A stretch of DNA of 64,000 nt from Bacteroidia bacterium (GTDB taxonomy: Bacteria > Bacteroidota > Bacteroidia > B-17B0 > Aurantibacillaceae). The notes under the pieces were generated by a model. It was given only the letters and a program-made list of their open reading frames with translations. It searched no databases and had not been told where the DNA came from. This document shows positions 36,074 to 45,578 of this stretch, piece after piece. The stretch spans positions 62,001 through 126,000 of the forward strand of contig JACMNO010000092.1 in the NCBI GenBank assembly GCA_014378485.1, given 5' to 3'. The position numbers and the translations under genes are program-made. Each line of letters starts with the position of its first letter. Position 1 is the stretch's first letter.

Positions 36074-36814
36074 ATGAGCCACAAAGCCAATATAGATTTG
36101 CAGAAAGTCCCTCAGCACGTTGCCATCATTATGGATGGAAACGGTCGTTGGGCCAAGCAACAGGGTGAAAATAGAATTTATGGCCATTATGAAGGTGTAA
36201 ATTCTGTAAGGGATGTAGTTGAAGGTGCCGGCGAAGTTGGTGTAAAATATATAACATTATATGCTTTCAGTACCGAAAACTGGAATCGCCCGAAAGAGGA
36301 AGTAGACGCCTTAATGGAATTATTAGTTTCTACCATTAGTGCGGAAACGCCTGCTCTTAATAAAAAAAATGTTCGTTTACAGGCAATTGGTAATTTAAAT
36401 AGTCTTCCTGTAACTTGTTTACAAGAGTTAAATGAATCCATTGACTTAACTTCAATGAATACCGGTTTAACTTTAGTTTTAGCTTTAAGTTATTCCTCCA
36501 AATGGGAGTTGATCAACGCCGTGAAGCACATTGCCAATGATTTGAAAATAGGTAATTTAGAAAGTGATCAGATTAGTGAAGAACATATAGAAAAATACCT
36601 CTGCACTAGACTTATACCTGACCCAGAGTTAATGATCCGTACCAGTGGAGAACACCGTATCAGTAATTTTTTGTTATGGCAGTTAGCATATGCTGAGTTT
36701 TATTTTACTGATAAATTATGGCCGGATTTTCGTAAAGAAGATTTATTCGAAGCAATATTGAATTACCAAAACCGCGAGCGTCGCTTCGGCAAAACAAGCG
36801 AACAATTAACTTAA
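36074..36814 (+). CDS. uppS: isoprenyl transferase / undecaprenyl diphosphate synthase
   Basis: Cis-prenyltransferase that makes the lipid carrier for peptidoglycan and O-antigen. The 246-residue protein carries HVAIIMDGNGRWAKQQG (catalytic Asp in MDGNGRWA), TLYAFSTENWNRP and the C-terminal RTSGEHRISNFLLWQLAYAE. Length is normal. bamA begins 8 bases after its stop, so the two are probably cotranscribed, which is common in bacteria. Confidence 0.95.
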   Translation: MSHKANIDLQKVPQHVAIIMDGNGRWAKQQGENRIYGHYEGVNSVRDVVEGAGEVGVKYITLYAFSTENWNRPKEEVDALMELLVSTISAETPALNKKNVRLQAIGNLNSLPVTCLQELNESIDLTSMNTGLTLVLALSYSSKWELINAVKHIANDLKIGNLESDQISEEHIEKYLCTRLIPDPELMIRTSGEHRISNFLLWQLAYAEFYFTDKLWPDFRKEDLFEAILNYQNRERRFGKTSEQLT

Positions 36815-36822
36815 TCTAAATA

Positions 36823-39393
36823 ATGACATTTTTTAAATATTCAGTTTTATTTTTCCTTGTAGCTGCTTTTAAATTAAGTACGGCGCAGGTTGCCCCGATA
36901 GAGCTTAATACATCTGAAGCCCTAAATTGGTCTAAACCAAAAGAGTTCACGATCGCCGGAATTGAAGTGGAATGTTCAGAATACACAGATAAAAATATCA
37001 TCAGGCTTTTATCCGGGATTTCATACGGAGATAAAGTTCAAATTCCCGGTGATAAAATTTCTGAAGCGATTAAAAATTTATGGAAGCAAAGTTTATTTGA
37101 AGATGTTAAGATCTATTTAGTGAAAACCATCGGAACTGACGCTTTCCTCAAAATTGCAGTTGTTGAGAAGCCAAGACTTTCAAAATTCTCTTTTAAAGGT
37201 AAAGTTAAAAAGAATGATGCGGATGAGATTAGAGCTAAGATTCGATTGGTTAGAGAAAAAGTGGTAACCGATTATTCATTGGGTTACATTAAAAATATTG
37301 TTCGGGATTTCTATGTTAACAAAGGATTTTATCATGCAAAGGTTGATATAACGACAGAGGTGGACAAGACTGCTAAAACGCCGCATGTAATCGTTTATAT
37401 TAATGTGAATAAAGGAAAAAAAGTTCGCATTAAAAATTTGAATATCTATGGAAATACTATAGTGGCTGATTGGAAATTACGCCGTAAAATGAGTGACAGT
37501 AAACCATTTCGTTTCTATACATTCTGGAATTCTGGCAAATACCTGGAAGATAATTTAGAAAAGGATATGCCTGCTATTATTGCAAAATATAATAGTAAAG
37601 GATACCGTGATGCGCGTATCATTAAAGACACTGTTTATTTTGTAAAAAAGAACCGCGTGAATATTGACCTGACAATTGAAGAAGGACACAAATATTATTT
37701 CGGAGATATTAAATGGTTTGGGAATGCCAAATACCGCAGCGGACAGTTAGATACTATTTTGAATATTAAAAAAGGTGAAGTTTTTGATCAGTCTTATCTT
37801 GATCAGAAATTATTCATGAATCCTACAGGTTACGATATTTCGTCACTTTATATGGATGACGGATATTTATTTTTTAATGTAACTCCGCAGGAAGTTAATG
37901 TGCACAATGATACAATCGATCTGGATATTCACATGTATGAAGGAAAACAAGCCACGATTAATAAAGTAACTGTCATGGGTAATACTAAAACTAATGATCA
38001 TGTAATATACAGAGAGATTAGAACACGTCCTGGTCAGTTGTTTCGTAGGTCAGATATTATTCGTACACAACGTGAGTTAAGTCAGTTAGGTTATTTTGAT
38101 CCTGAAAAATTAGGAGTAACTCCAACTCCAAACGCTGCGGATGGAACTGTTGATATCGAATATAAAGTTGAAGAAAAACCATCAGATCAGATTGAATTAT
38201 CAGGTGGCTGGGGTGGTGGTCGTATTGTTGGAACTTTGGGTTTATCCTTCAATAATTTTTCTATGAAAAACATTTTTAAATCATCTGCATGGAGCCCACT
38301 CCCAACAGGTGATGGACAAAAATTCAGTATCAGGGCGCAAACCAACGGCGTTTACTATCAATCCTATAACTTATCATTTACGGAGCCTTGGTTGGGTGGA
38401 AAAAAACCGAATTCATTGAGCATATCCGGTTTCTTCTCCATGTTTAATACCTCGGGAGCAAAAAAATATGTTGATAACGCAGAAGGAACCAGGATAATAA
38501 ATCCTAACAGAAGTACCATGAAGATCATAGGCGGTTCCGTTGGTTTTGGTAAGCGTTTAAAAAAACCGGATGACTTTTTCTCTGTATATACCGAGGCAAG
38601 TTATAATTATTATGAATTACAGAATTATCCGTATTTTATTTTAGCGAATGGTTATGCAAATGATTTTAATGCTAAAATTAATATTACACGAAATAGTATA
38701 GATGCTCCTATATTTCCAAAGAACGGATCCAATTTTTCATTATTAGGTCAGTTTACACCTCCCTATTCTTTATTCAACGGAAAGGATTACGCAAAAGCTA
38801 CACCCGCAGAAAAATATAAGTTTATTGAGTATCAAAAATATAAATTTACAGCGGAGTGGTATACCCAATTAACCAACAAAAAAGCCGGAGAAGGAAAAGA
38901 AGCCCGCAACCTGGTTTTAAGAACAAAAATCGGTTACGGTATATTAGGAATGTATAATAAGAAGGTTGGTGTTTCTCCCTTTGAACGTTATTACATGGGA
39001 GGAAGTGGATTAAGTGGTTATCAGAATTTCGTGGCCAGGGAAATTATTGCTTTAAGAGGTTATACAGATAATTCATTATCCAGCTCAAGTGGAGATCCTT
39101 TATGTGCAAGATACACCATGGAATTGCGTTACCCGATTTCCTTAAATCCGCAGGCTACTATATTTATTTTAGGATTTGCTGAAGCCGGAAATACCTGGGC
39201 TAGATACAAGGATTTTAATCCTTTCCAGGTAAAGAGAAGCGCCGGTTTTGGCTTAAGGGTATTCTTACCAATGTTTGGATTGTTAGGATTGGATTATGGT
39301 TGGGGCTTTGATAATATACCGGGCAACTCCGGTTCCGGTAATGGAAAGGGACAATTCCATTTTACTCTTGGAGCGCAGTTAGGGGAATTGTAG
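36823..39393 (+). CDS. bamA: outer-membrane protein assembly factor BamA
   Basis: Omp85 core of the machinery that inserts outer-membrane proteins. Signal peptide (residues 1-21), then five POTRA-like repeats to about residue 450 (recognisable at VEKPRLSKFSFKGKVKKND, RVNIDLTIEEGHKYYFGDIK and ATINKVTVMGNTKTNDHVIY), then the barrel with the conserved RGY-type loop (LRGYTDNSLSS) and a C-terminal aromatic strand. Length 856 aa. It is followed by two skp/ompH chaperone genes. Confidence 0.95.
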   Translation: MTFFKYSVLFFLVAAFKLSTAQVAPIELNTSEALNWSKPKEFTIAGIEVECSEYTDKNIIRLLSGISYGDKVQIPGDKISEAIKNLWKQSLFEDVKIYLVKTIGTDAFLKIAVVEKPRLSKFSFKGKVKKNDADEIRAKIRLVREKVVTDYSLGYIKNIVRDFYVNKGFYHAKVDITTEVDKTAKTPHVIVYINVNKGKKVRIKNLNIYGNTIVADWKLRRKMSDSKPFRFYTFWNSGKYLEDNLEKDMPAIIAKYNSKGYRDARIIKDTVYFVKKNRVNIDLTIEEGHKYYFGDIKWFGNAKYRSGQLDTILNIKKGEVFDQSYLDQKLFMNPTGYDISSLYMDDGYLFFNVTPQEVNVHNDTIDLDIHMYEGKQATINKVTVMGNTKTNDHVIYREIRTRPGQLFRRSDIIRTQRELSQLGYFDPEKLGVTPTPNAADGTVDIEYKVEEKPSDQIELSGGWGGGRIVGTLGLSFNNFSMKNIFKSSAWSPLPTGDGQKFSIRAQTNGVYYQSYNLSFTEPWLGGKKPNSLSISGFFSMFNTSGAKKYVDNAEGTRIINPNRSTMKIIGGSVGFGKRLKKPDDFFSVYTEASYNYYELQNYPYFILANGYANDFNAKINITRNSIDAPIFPKNGSNFSLLGQFTPPYSLFNGKDYAKATPAEKYKFIEYQKYKFTAEWYTQLTNKKAGEGKEARNLVLRTKIGYGILGMYNKKVGVSPFERYYMGGSGLSGYQNFVAREIIALRGYTDNSLSSSSGDPLCARYTMELRYPISLNPQATIFILGFAEAGNTWARYKDFNPFQVKRSAGFGLRVFLPMFGLLGLDYGWGFDNIPGNSGSGNGKGQFHFTLGAQLGEL

Positions 39394-39466
39394 GCAAAAA
39401 ATGTTAATTACTAAAATAAATGTATCTTGGCACACGTTATGTTAATTCATCAAAAAATTGAATAAT

Positions 39467-39991
39467 ATGAAAAAAATAGTTTTATCAGCATTCATTATAC
39501 TTCTTACTGCAACTATTTCCTTTGCTCAGAAAATAGGTTATGTGGATACAGATTATATACTTTCAAATATTCCTGAATACAAAGCAGCACAAGCTGAAAT
39601 AGATAAAACTTCAGTTGACTGGCAAAAGGAAATCGAAATTAAATACTCAGAGATCGACAAGCTTTATAAAATTTTCCAGGCAGAATCTGTTTTATTAACC
39701 GATGACATGAAAAAGAAACGCGAAAACGAGATCATTAATAAAGAAAAAGAAGTAAAAGACTTGCAAAAGCAACGTTTTGGTGTTGACGGGGAATTATTCA
39801 GTAAAAGAATGGAGTTAGTGAAACCCATCCAGGATAAAGTTTACAGCGCCGTAAAGCAAGTTGCAGAGAAGAGCGCTTTAGCTTTTATTTTTGATAAAGC
39901 AGGTCAGGTATCCCTTCTTTATTCTAACAGTAAATATGATAAAAGCGAAGATGTTTTAACATTGCTCGGATATAATAAATCAAAAAAATAA
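39467..39991 (+). CDS. OmpH/Skp-type periplasmic chaperone, first copy
   Basis: Periplasmic holdase for unfolded outer-membrane proteins. Signal peptide MKKIVLSAFIILLTATISFA, then QKIGYVDTDYILSNIPEY, the OmpH N-terminal strand, and a long charged helical region (about 40-120) forming the tentacles. The ATG at 39467 is preferred to a TTG three codons upstream. It is 19 bases before the second copy and 73 after bamA. Confidence 0.9.
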   Translation: MKKIVLSAFIILLTATISFAQKIGYVDTDYILSNIPEYKAAQAEIDKTSVDWQKEIEIKYSEIDKLYKIFQAESVLLTDDMKKKRENEIINKEKEVKDLQKQRFGVDGELFSKRMELVKPIQDKVYSAVKQVAEKSALAFIFDKAGQVSLLYSNSKYDKSEDVLTLLGYNKSKK

Positions 39992-40010
39992 AATAAACCA
40001 ATAAAAAACA

Positions 40011-40598
40011 ATGAAAAATTTAGTAAAATCAATTGCAATTGTCGCCTTAACACTTGGGACTATCACAATGGCTCAGGCACAGAAAATCGCTCACATTAGT
40101 TTAGATTCTTTAATTACCACAATGGCTGAAAGCAAAACAGCTCAAGAGGTAGCACAAAAATATTTGAAAGATTTAGAAACTCAGGTTGCCACAATGGATA
40201 GTGAACTTCAGACTAAATATGCGGACTATATGAAAAACAAAGAAACATATTCTGCTTTAGTAGCAAGCACAAAAGAAACTGAATTACAGGATCTGAATAA
40301 GCGTATTGAAGATTTTAAAGCACAAGCTCAACAGGATTATCAACGTAAATATGGTGAATTATCTAAGCCCATTTATGATAAAGCTAAAAAAGCGATAGAC
40401 CTGGTAGCTAAAGAAAATAGTTATAAATATGTCTTAGATACAAGCTCTGGAAATATACTTTACTCAGAGGCATCTGATGATATTTTGCAGTTAGTAATGA
40501 AGAAATTGGACACAATGCCTGCGGCTCAGATTCCAGGCGCTCAGAATGCTCCCAAAACTCCTGGCACAAAACCAGGAACTAAACCTGCCGGCAAATAA
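40011..40598 (+). CDS. OmpH/Skp-type periplasmic chaperone, second copy
   Basis: The second tandem OmpH protein, 195 residues: signal peptide ending AQAQ, KIAHISLDSLITTMAESK, coiled tentacle region, then an extra Pro/Gly/Lys-rich tail (about 172-195, APKTPGTKPGTKPAGK) not present in the first copy. Tandem skp genes after bamA are usual in Bacteroidota. A strong terminator follows. Confidence 0.9.
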   Translation: MKNLVKSIAIVALTLGTITMAQAQKIAHISLDSLITTMAESKTAQEVAQKYLKDLETQVATMDSELQTKYADYMKNKETYSALVASTKETELQDLNKRIEDFKAQAQQDYQRKYGELSKPIYDKAKKAIDLVAKENSYKYVLDTSSGNILYSEASDDILQLVMKKLDTMPAAQIPGAQNAPKTPGTKPGTKPAGK

Positions 40599-40625
40599 TC
40601 CGGGGATTTTAATGATAAATTCTTG

Positions 40626-40656
40626 AACCGTCCGCTAATGAGCGGACGGTTTTTTG
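40626..40656 (+). terminator. intrinsic terminator after the bamA-skp cluster
   Basis: Perfect 11-bp stem AACCGTCCGCT (40626-40636) with AGCGGACGGTT (40641-40651), loop AATG, followed by TTTT. Confidence 0.88.
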
Positions 40657-40722
40657 CTTTTAACGAAGAGATGTTAATAATCATTTTGTTTTAATCAAAA
40701 AAAAATCGATAAAAATGTCAAC

Positions 40723-40754
40723 TTTGGTTTATTCATAAAATGGATATACTTTAT
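40723..40754 (+). promoter_or_regulatory. possible promoter of the PD40/SPOR gene
   Basis: TTTG at 40723-40726, 20 bases, then TACTTTAT at 40747-40754, an imperfect match to TAnnTTTG, 24 bases before the ATG. Confidence 0.35.
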
Positions 40755-40777
40755 TAAAGCATACAAAAAATCGAATT

Positions 40778-42907
40778 ATGAGAAAACTTAACTTTTTACT
40801 ATTAGTCTTTATTTTTGTTACTGGCTTTCTTACGGCTCAAAACAAAGATGTAAAAGAAGAAGCCGCCTATTATTTCGATTCAAAAGACTATAAAAAATCT
40901 TATGAACTTTATGATAAATTATATACCCAGGTACCTAAAAATTTTGAATATAAGTTCCGCTTAGGGTATTCATCATTGTTTTACCCTGAGAAAAAAGCAA
41001 GAGCAATAGAAATTTTTGAGGATATTAAAAGAACTGATAAATCTCCGGATGTTGATTATTATTTAGCAAAATCATACCATGTTAATTATCGTTTTGATGA
41101 AGCAATAACATCTTACGAAGCTTTTATAGTTGCTAAGGGAAATAAAATAGCCGAAGAGGATTTACCGTTTATGGAAGATGCTAAACTTGGAATAGCAAAT
41201 TGTAATAATGGAAAAGAGCTTATTGCAAAGAAAATAGTGGCTGATATTAAAAACATTGGGGCTCCAATTAATACAGATGAATTAGAGGGAGTGCCGGTTA
41301 TCTCAGCAGATGAATCAATCATGATTTACACCTATGTTGGTAAGCAAAGTACAGGTGGTTTACTGAATGACTTTTTAAAGCCTGATAAAGAAGAAGGAGT
41401 TTATCATGAAGACATATTTATCAGTACGCGCAATGATTCTACCTGGAACCAGCCCGTGGGTATTTCTTCTTTAAATACTAACGCTAATGACGCGGCGGTC
41501 GCTTTATCTCCGGATGGGCAAACGTTGTTTTCGTTTGTGAGTGATGTGAAAAATCCTGGTGATCTTTATTTCAGTTCTTTATCGGGTTCAGAATGGAGTA
41601 AACCAGAAAAATTAAATCCGAATATAAACTCTGAATTCTGGGAAGGAAGCTGTTCCATTACTGCTGATGGCAGATATTTGTATTTCGCGTCAGAACGTCC
41701 GGGTGGCCTAGGCGGAAGAGACTTGTATTTATCAGAAAAAATAAATGGCGAGTGGGGGCCCGCTGTAAATTTAGGACCATCCATTAATACACAATATAAT
41801 GAGGATGCGCCTTTTATCCATCCGGATGGGATTACCATGTTCTTTAGTTCTGAAGGTCATAAAAGTATTGGGGGTTATGATATAATGTATTCCATAAAAA
41901 AAGAAAATAGTTGGATCGACCCTTTAAGCATGGGTATTCCCCTGAATACGACAGAAGATGACCGCTATTATGTTATTAATGCAAAAGGTGATGTTGGCTA
42001 TTTCTCATCAAACCGCGGTGGGACAGGCGGTAAAGGTCAGCAGGATATTTATATGGTAACGCCCGGTATTCTTGGCGAGAAGCCTATCCTGGCTTTATTG
42101 AAGGGAAGCGTTTATGTTAATGATAAACCTTCCGAGGCTAGGATCGAAGTTATTAAAAAAGAAACAAATACGGTAATCGGCCCATATTATGCAAACTCAA
42201 AATCAGGAAAATATCTGATGGCTATTTCTCCCGGTAGTGGTTATATTGTGAAGATTATAGTGGAAGGCATGGAACCGATTGAAGAAGAAATTGATGTTGA
42301 AAAACTTCAGAAATTTGTAGAGATCAAAAAAGATTTCTATTTATATACTTCCGGATTCGAAAGTAAAAAAAATCAGATTTCTGTTAAAACAATTTTGGAT
42401 AGTTTATTAAATACCGGTACCAATGCAGAAACATTTAAAAACGATGCTAACATAAATAACATTGTAGATGCAAATGTAAAAGCGGCAGACCCTGTTAATA
42501 CGGCAACTCTGGCACCATGTAACGGAGGAGTAACACCTGATTTTTCTGAGATCAAGGGCAAATCACTAAACGATGCAGCTGTGTATAAAAAGTTAATGGA
42601 CATCGGCGGAACTATGTGTGCCGAAGGTTTGGTATTTAAAGTTCAGATAGCGGCTTATAAAAACCCTGAAAATTATAAATACGGTCATTTAAAACAATTC
42701 GGTGCACCTGAAATTGTAAACTATCCTGATGGAATAACGCGATTTACCCAACTGAGTTTTTCTACTTTAAACGAAGCTGAAAAGGCCCGTCAAAAAATTA
42801 TAGGAAAAGGCCAAAAAGACGCATGGATAACAGCTTTTATTGATGGAAAAAGGTTTACACTGGAAGAGCTGATTATGGTTAATTTTGCAGGAAAAGCCAT
42901 CAACTAG
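40778..42907 (+). CDS. TPR-PD40 envelope protein with a SPOR-like C-terminus
   Basis: A 709-residue periplasmic protein. Signal peptide (1-20), TPR region (about 25-130, DYKKSYELYDKLYTQVP and YHVNYRFDEAITSYEAF), then WD40-like PD40 beta-propeller repeats (about 170-430, for example ADGRYLYFASERPGGLGGRD and NAKGDVGYFSSNRGG), a carboxypeptidase-regulatory-like domain (about 440-520) and a final SPOR-like domain (VFKVQIAAYKNPENYKYG at about 622, DAWITAFIDGKRF near the end). The first three modules match the PorE-like family linked to T9SS; those end in an OmpA peptidoglycan-binding domain, which is replaced here by SPOR, also a peptidoglycan binder. Confidence 0.8.
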   Translation: MRKLNFLLLVFIFVTGFLTAQNKDVKEEAAYYFDSKDYKKSYELYDKLYTQVPKNFEYKFRLGYSSLFYPEKKARAIEIFEDIKRTDKSPDVDYYLAKSYHVNYRFDEAITSYEAFIVAKGNKIAEEDLPFMEDAKLGIANCNNGKELIAKKIVADIKNIGAPINTDELEGVPVISADESIMIYTYVGKQSTGGLLNDFLKPDKEEGVYHEDIFISTRNDSTWNQPVGISSLNTNANDAAVALSPDGQTLFSFVSDVKNPGDLYFSSLSGSEWSKPEKLNPNINSEFWEGSCSITADGRYLYFASERPGGLGGRDLYLSEKINGEWGPAVNLGPSINTQYNEDAPFIHPDGITMFFSSEGHKSIGGYDIMYSIKKENSWIDPLSMGIPLNTTEDDRYYVINAKGDVGYFSSNRGGTGGKGQQDIYMVTPGILGEKPILALLKGSVYVNDKPSEARIEVIKKETNTVIGPYYANSKSGKYLMAISPGSGYIVKIIVEGMEPIEEEIDVEKLQKFVEIKKDFYLYTSGFESKKNQISVKTILDSLLNTGTNAETFKNDANINNIVDANVKAADPVNTATLAPCNGGVTPDFSEIKGKSLNDAAVYKKLMDIGGTMCAEGLVFKVQIAAYKNPENYKYGHLKQFGAPEIVNYPDGITRFTQLSFSTLNEAEKARQKIIGKGQKDAWITAFIDGKRFTLEELIMVNFAGKAIN

Positions 42908-42931
42908 TCTTACTAATTTGTATTAATTATT

Positions 42932-42961
42932 AAAGGCGCTTACATCAAGCGCCTTTTTTTT
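42932..42961 (+). terminator. intrinsic terminator after the PD40/SPOR gene
   Basis: Stem AAAGGCGCTT (42932-42941) with AAGCGCCTTT (42947-42956), loop ACATC, then a T run. Confidence 0.85.
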
Positions 42962-43045
42962 GCAATAAATGTTAATGCTTGCACTTTAAGAGTTAATGAA
43001 ATTTAAAATGGAGGAAATCTATAGCCTCTTTCTTTACATATGAAT

Positions 43046-43053
43046 TAACTTTG
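43046..43053 (+). promoter_or_regulatory. possible -7 promoter box of the 61-aa gene
   Basis: TAACTTTG matches TAnnTTTG and stands 25 bases before the ATG at 43079. No clear -33 TTTG is visible at the usual spacing. Confidence 0.4.
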
Positions 43054-43078
43054 TATGTGTAATTTTAATTTGGAACTA

Positions 43079-43264
43079 ATGAGTGGAATAAACTGGGATG
43101 ATATAGAAGCTTTGGAAACTATCGCTAATCAATGCATCTATAAAGGAAAAGAAGTAGGTCAGGCAAGAGCCGCATTAAAAGCAATTTATGGCTATAATGT
43201 AATTTATTCTGATGAATTGGATGACAAGTGCAATGAAACTAAAAAAGAGGACACTGAAAAATGA
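43079..43264 (+). CDS. small acidic protein of unknown function
   Basis: A 61-residue protein from ATG 43079 (MSGINWDDIEALETIANQ); the frame extends eight codons upstream, but those fall inside the predicted promoter region. The centre (GKEVGQARAALKAIYGYNVI) looks like a helix-turn-strand, the C-terminus is Glu/Lys-rich. No signal peptide or known motif. Its own -7 box and a following terminator support expression as a single gene. I do not recognise the family. Confidence 0.55.
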   Translation: MSGINWDDIEALETIANQCIYKGKEVGQARAALKAIYGYNVIYSDELDDKCNETKKEDTEK

Positions 43265-43270
43265 GTTCAA

Positions 43271-43302
43271 AAAAAAGGTGATCCAAATGGAACACCTTTT
43301 TT
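43271..43302. terminator. bidirectional terminator between the 61-aa gene and dnaN
   Basis: AAAAAAGGTG (43271-43280) pairs with CACCTTTTTT (43293-43302), extended inside by TCC/GGA. A and T runs on both sides allow use by either convergent gene. Confidence 0.75.
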
Positions 43303-43322
43303 AATTTATTTAAAATAAAAAA

Positions 43323-44444
43323 TTAGTTATTTAACATCACCGGCATTACCAGCATCAAAACATCTTCAGCAGGGTTTGATTTTTGAGTTGGCACAATAAT
43401 ACCAGCACGGTTAGGCGCGCTCATTTCAATGGTGATCTCATCGCTTTCTAAATTTGTTAGCATCTCCAATACAAATTTAGAGTTAAATCCAATTTCCATA
43501 TCTTCACCAACATACGTACACATTAGTGTTTCATGGCCTTCATTCGCGAAGTCTAAATCTTCAGCTGAAATTGTTAACTGGCTTCCTGTAATTTTTAAAC
43601 GAATTTGATGTGTTGCTTTATTAGCAAATACACTTACGCGACGTATAGCACCTAAAAACATAGTTCTATCAACCGTCAGTTTGTTTGGGTTTTGCTTCGG
43701 AATAACAGCTTCATAATTGGGATATTTTCCGTCAATCAATCGGCACACTAAATTTATATTTCCAAAACTGAAGTAAGCATTTGTTTTATTGAATTCAACT
43801 TTAACAGCGTCATCAATTCCTGATAATAAATTCTTTAAAACATTCAAAGGTTTTTTAGGCATGATAAAAGAAGCAGAAGCCCCTGCTTTCGCATCATTAC
43901 GGGTATAACGCACTAATTTGTGCGCATCAGTTGCCACAAAAATTGAATTTTCATCATTAAACTGACAAAATACTCCGCTCATGACAGGGCGAAGATCATC
44001 GTTACCGGTTGCAAATATTGTTTTATTAATAGCGTTTCCTAATACATCACTTTTTATGATGACAGAAGAAGAAGATTCAACCTTTGGTAATTTAGGATAC
44101 TCATCACCATTATGGCCGGTTAAGGTATAATCCCCTGTTTCTGTCTTTAATTTTGCACTGAATTTTTTTGAATCAATGATGAAAGAAATAGGTTGCTCCG
44201 GTAAGTTGCTTAATGCTTCCAGTAAAGTTTTAGCAGGAATAGCAATATTCCCATTTTCAGATGATTCTACTTTGATACTTGTAGTAATGGTGGTTTCCAT
44301 GTCACTTGCAAAAAGTGTCAGCATGCCATTGTTAAGATCAAATAAAAAGCAATCTAAAATAGGAATGGTATTACTGGAGTTTAATACTCCGTTTATTGAT
44401 TTTAAATGCTTCAATAAAGTGGATGATGATACTACAAAGTTCAT
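43323..44444 (-). CDS. dnaN: DNA polymerase III beta subunit (sliding clamp)
   Basis: Ring-shaped processivity clamp. The 373-residue protein starts MNFVVSSSTLLKHLKSINGVL, shows three similar clamp domains and ends with MLVMPVMLNN, resembling the canonical C-terminal P-M-R-L strand (VMPVML). No dnaA or recF is adjacent, so this is not an origin-linked dnaA-dnaN arrangement. A -7 box lies just upstream. Confidence 0.96.
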   Translation of the reverse strand: MNFVVSSSTLLKHLKSINGVLNSSNTIPILDCFLFDLNNGMLTLFASDMETTITTSIKVESSENGNIAIPAKTLLEALSNLPEQPISFIIDSKKFSAKLKTETGDYTLTGHNGDEYPKLPKVESSSSVIIKSDVLGNAINKTIFATGNDDLRPVMSGVFCQFNDENSIFVATDAHKLVRYTRNDAKAGASASFIMPKKPLNVLKNLLSGIDDAVKVEFNKTNAYFSFGNINLVCRLIDGKYPNYEAVIPKQNPNKLTVDRTMFLGAIRRVSVFANKATHQIRLKITGSQLTISAEDLDFANEGHETLMCTYVGEDMEIGFNSKFVLEMLTNLESDEITIEMSAPNRAGIIVPTQKSNPAEDVLMLVMPVMLNN

Positions 44445-44465
44445 ATATGGTTATTTTTAATCAAC

Positions 44466-44473
44466 CAAATTTA
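44466..44473 (-). promoter_or_regulatory. -7 promoter box of dnaN
   Basis: On the minus strand TAAATTTG (44473-44466), a full match to TAnnTTTG, 21 bases before the ATG. The -33 region is weak. Confidence 0.4.
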
Positions 44474-44532
44474 ACCATATGAAATCGGGAACAGTCGTGA
44501 AATGACAGGTATTTATAAACTACTTTTTAACA

Positions 44533-45558
44533 TTATTTTCTTGGCAAAAAGTATTGGTAAGTCTGCAAAATTTTACCAAAAACATAAAATTGCGCAACTC
44601 CGTAATCCTTACCGTTGTTGTATCTTACAAATAATCTGTCTGGATCGTATTTGTAGTTGATGCCATATTCCTGATTTTTTTCGGCTATCGCATCTTTATG
44701 GAAGAATTCGCAGATATTACTTCCATTGTTTCTGTCTGTGATAGTTAGTGTTGCAAAAGGTAAACCGGATTTTGATAAGGAATCAACCAGTATGTCTTTT
44801 TTGTCTAAAACAATTTCGCAATTTACATTTTGAAAATAAGCGATGTATTGTTTCATTTTATCTTCTTCAAACGGAATGAATTTACCTTTGATTGTTTTCA
44901 GTCCAAATCGCTGCATGCTGAAAAGGTCAATCACAAATGAGGAATCCGGAACTTCATGCAATTCCATTTTGATTTGTTTAATTTGGGGCGGTCGGTAATT
45001 GATTATCAACCGGTCTCTCCAATCAATGTCATCAGTCACATAACGTGTTGATAGAAATCCGTCAAAACCGGGAATATGAGTAATAAAAGGTTCTTCATAG
45101 TTTTCACCTGTTTTTAAATTCGTGAGGATCATATACGTTCCTGTATTATCCTGTGTGGCATGACCCACATAATATTGTTTTACTTTTTCTCCCTTACTGT
45201 AAATTTCAATTTTAGTGGATTTAGCCGCCATAATCTTGATCACAGAATTTCTTCCGTTTTTCGAAACAGGAGATTTTACTTCTACGGATCGTATAGTGTA
45301 TAATAATAATTCTATCACATCGGGCCTTACGTGAAACTTCCCATTTAAAATCCATCCTTCCGGTTTTCTTTCAACTAGGATCTCTCTTCCGTTTTTATCG
45401 GCTAAAAATATTTTGTCAATAGCAGCAGTGTCTTTGTATTTAAAATCGCTCGCTTCTTTATCGATCGTTGAGGTTTTGTTTTTATTTTTATAAATGTAAA
45501 TAGAAAGTGCAGCCAGCGCAATTAGTATCGAAAGAATAAGAATGGTTGATTTTTTCAT
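44533..45558 (-). CDS. DUF4340-type membrane-anchored protein
   Basis: A 341-residue protein with one N-terminal membrane segment (ILILSILIALAALSIYIY) and a periplasmic beta-rich domain (ILVERKPEGWILNGKFHVRP, VKQYYVGHATQDNTGTYMIL) that I recognise as the DUF4340 type. Such proteins often accompany GldG-like auxiliary ABC proteins, as here: it starts 20 bases after gldG stops. It is presumably a third envelope component of the GldFG system; biochemical function is unknown. Confidence 0.72.
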   Translation of the reverse strand: MKKSTILILSILIALAALSIYIYKNKNKTSTIDKEASDFKYKDTAAIDKIFLADKNGREILVERKPEGWILNGKFHVRPDVIELLLYTIRSVEVKSPVSKNGRNSVIKIMAAKSTKIEIYSKGEKVKQYYVGHATQDNTGTYMILTNLKTGENYEEPFITHIPGFDGFLSTRYVTDDIDWRDRLIINYRPPQIKQIKMELHEVPDSSFVIDLFSMQRFGLKTIKGKFIPFEEDKMKQYIAYFQNVNCEIVLDKKDILVDSLSKSGLPFATLTITDRNNGSNICEFFHKDAIAEKNQEYGINYKYDPDRLFVRYNNGKDYGVAQFYVFGKILQTYQYFLPRK

Positions 45559-45578
45559 AATGATCTGATGTGTAAAAA

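Noticed and set aside
43323-44444. Replication origin next to dnaN
   Set aside because: No dnaA, recF or gyrB and no cluster of DnaA-box-like sites nearby; dnaN stands apart from an origin here.
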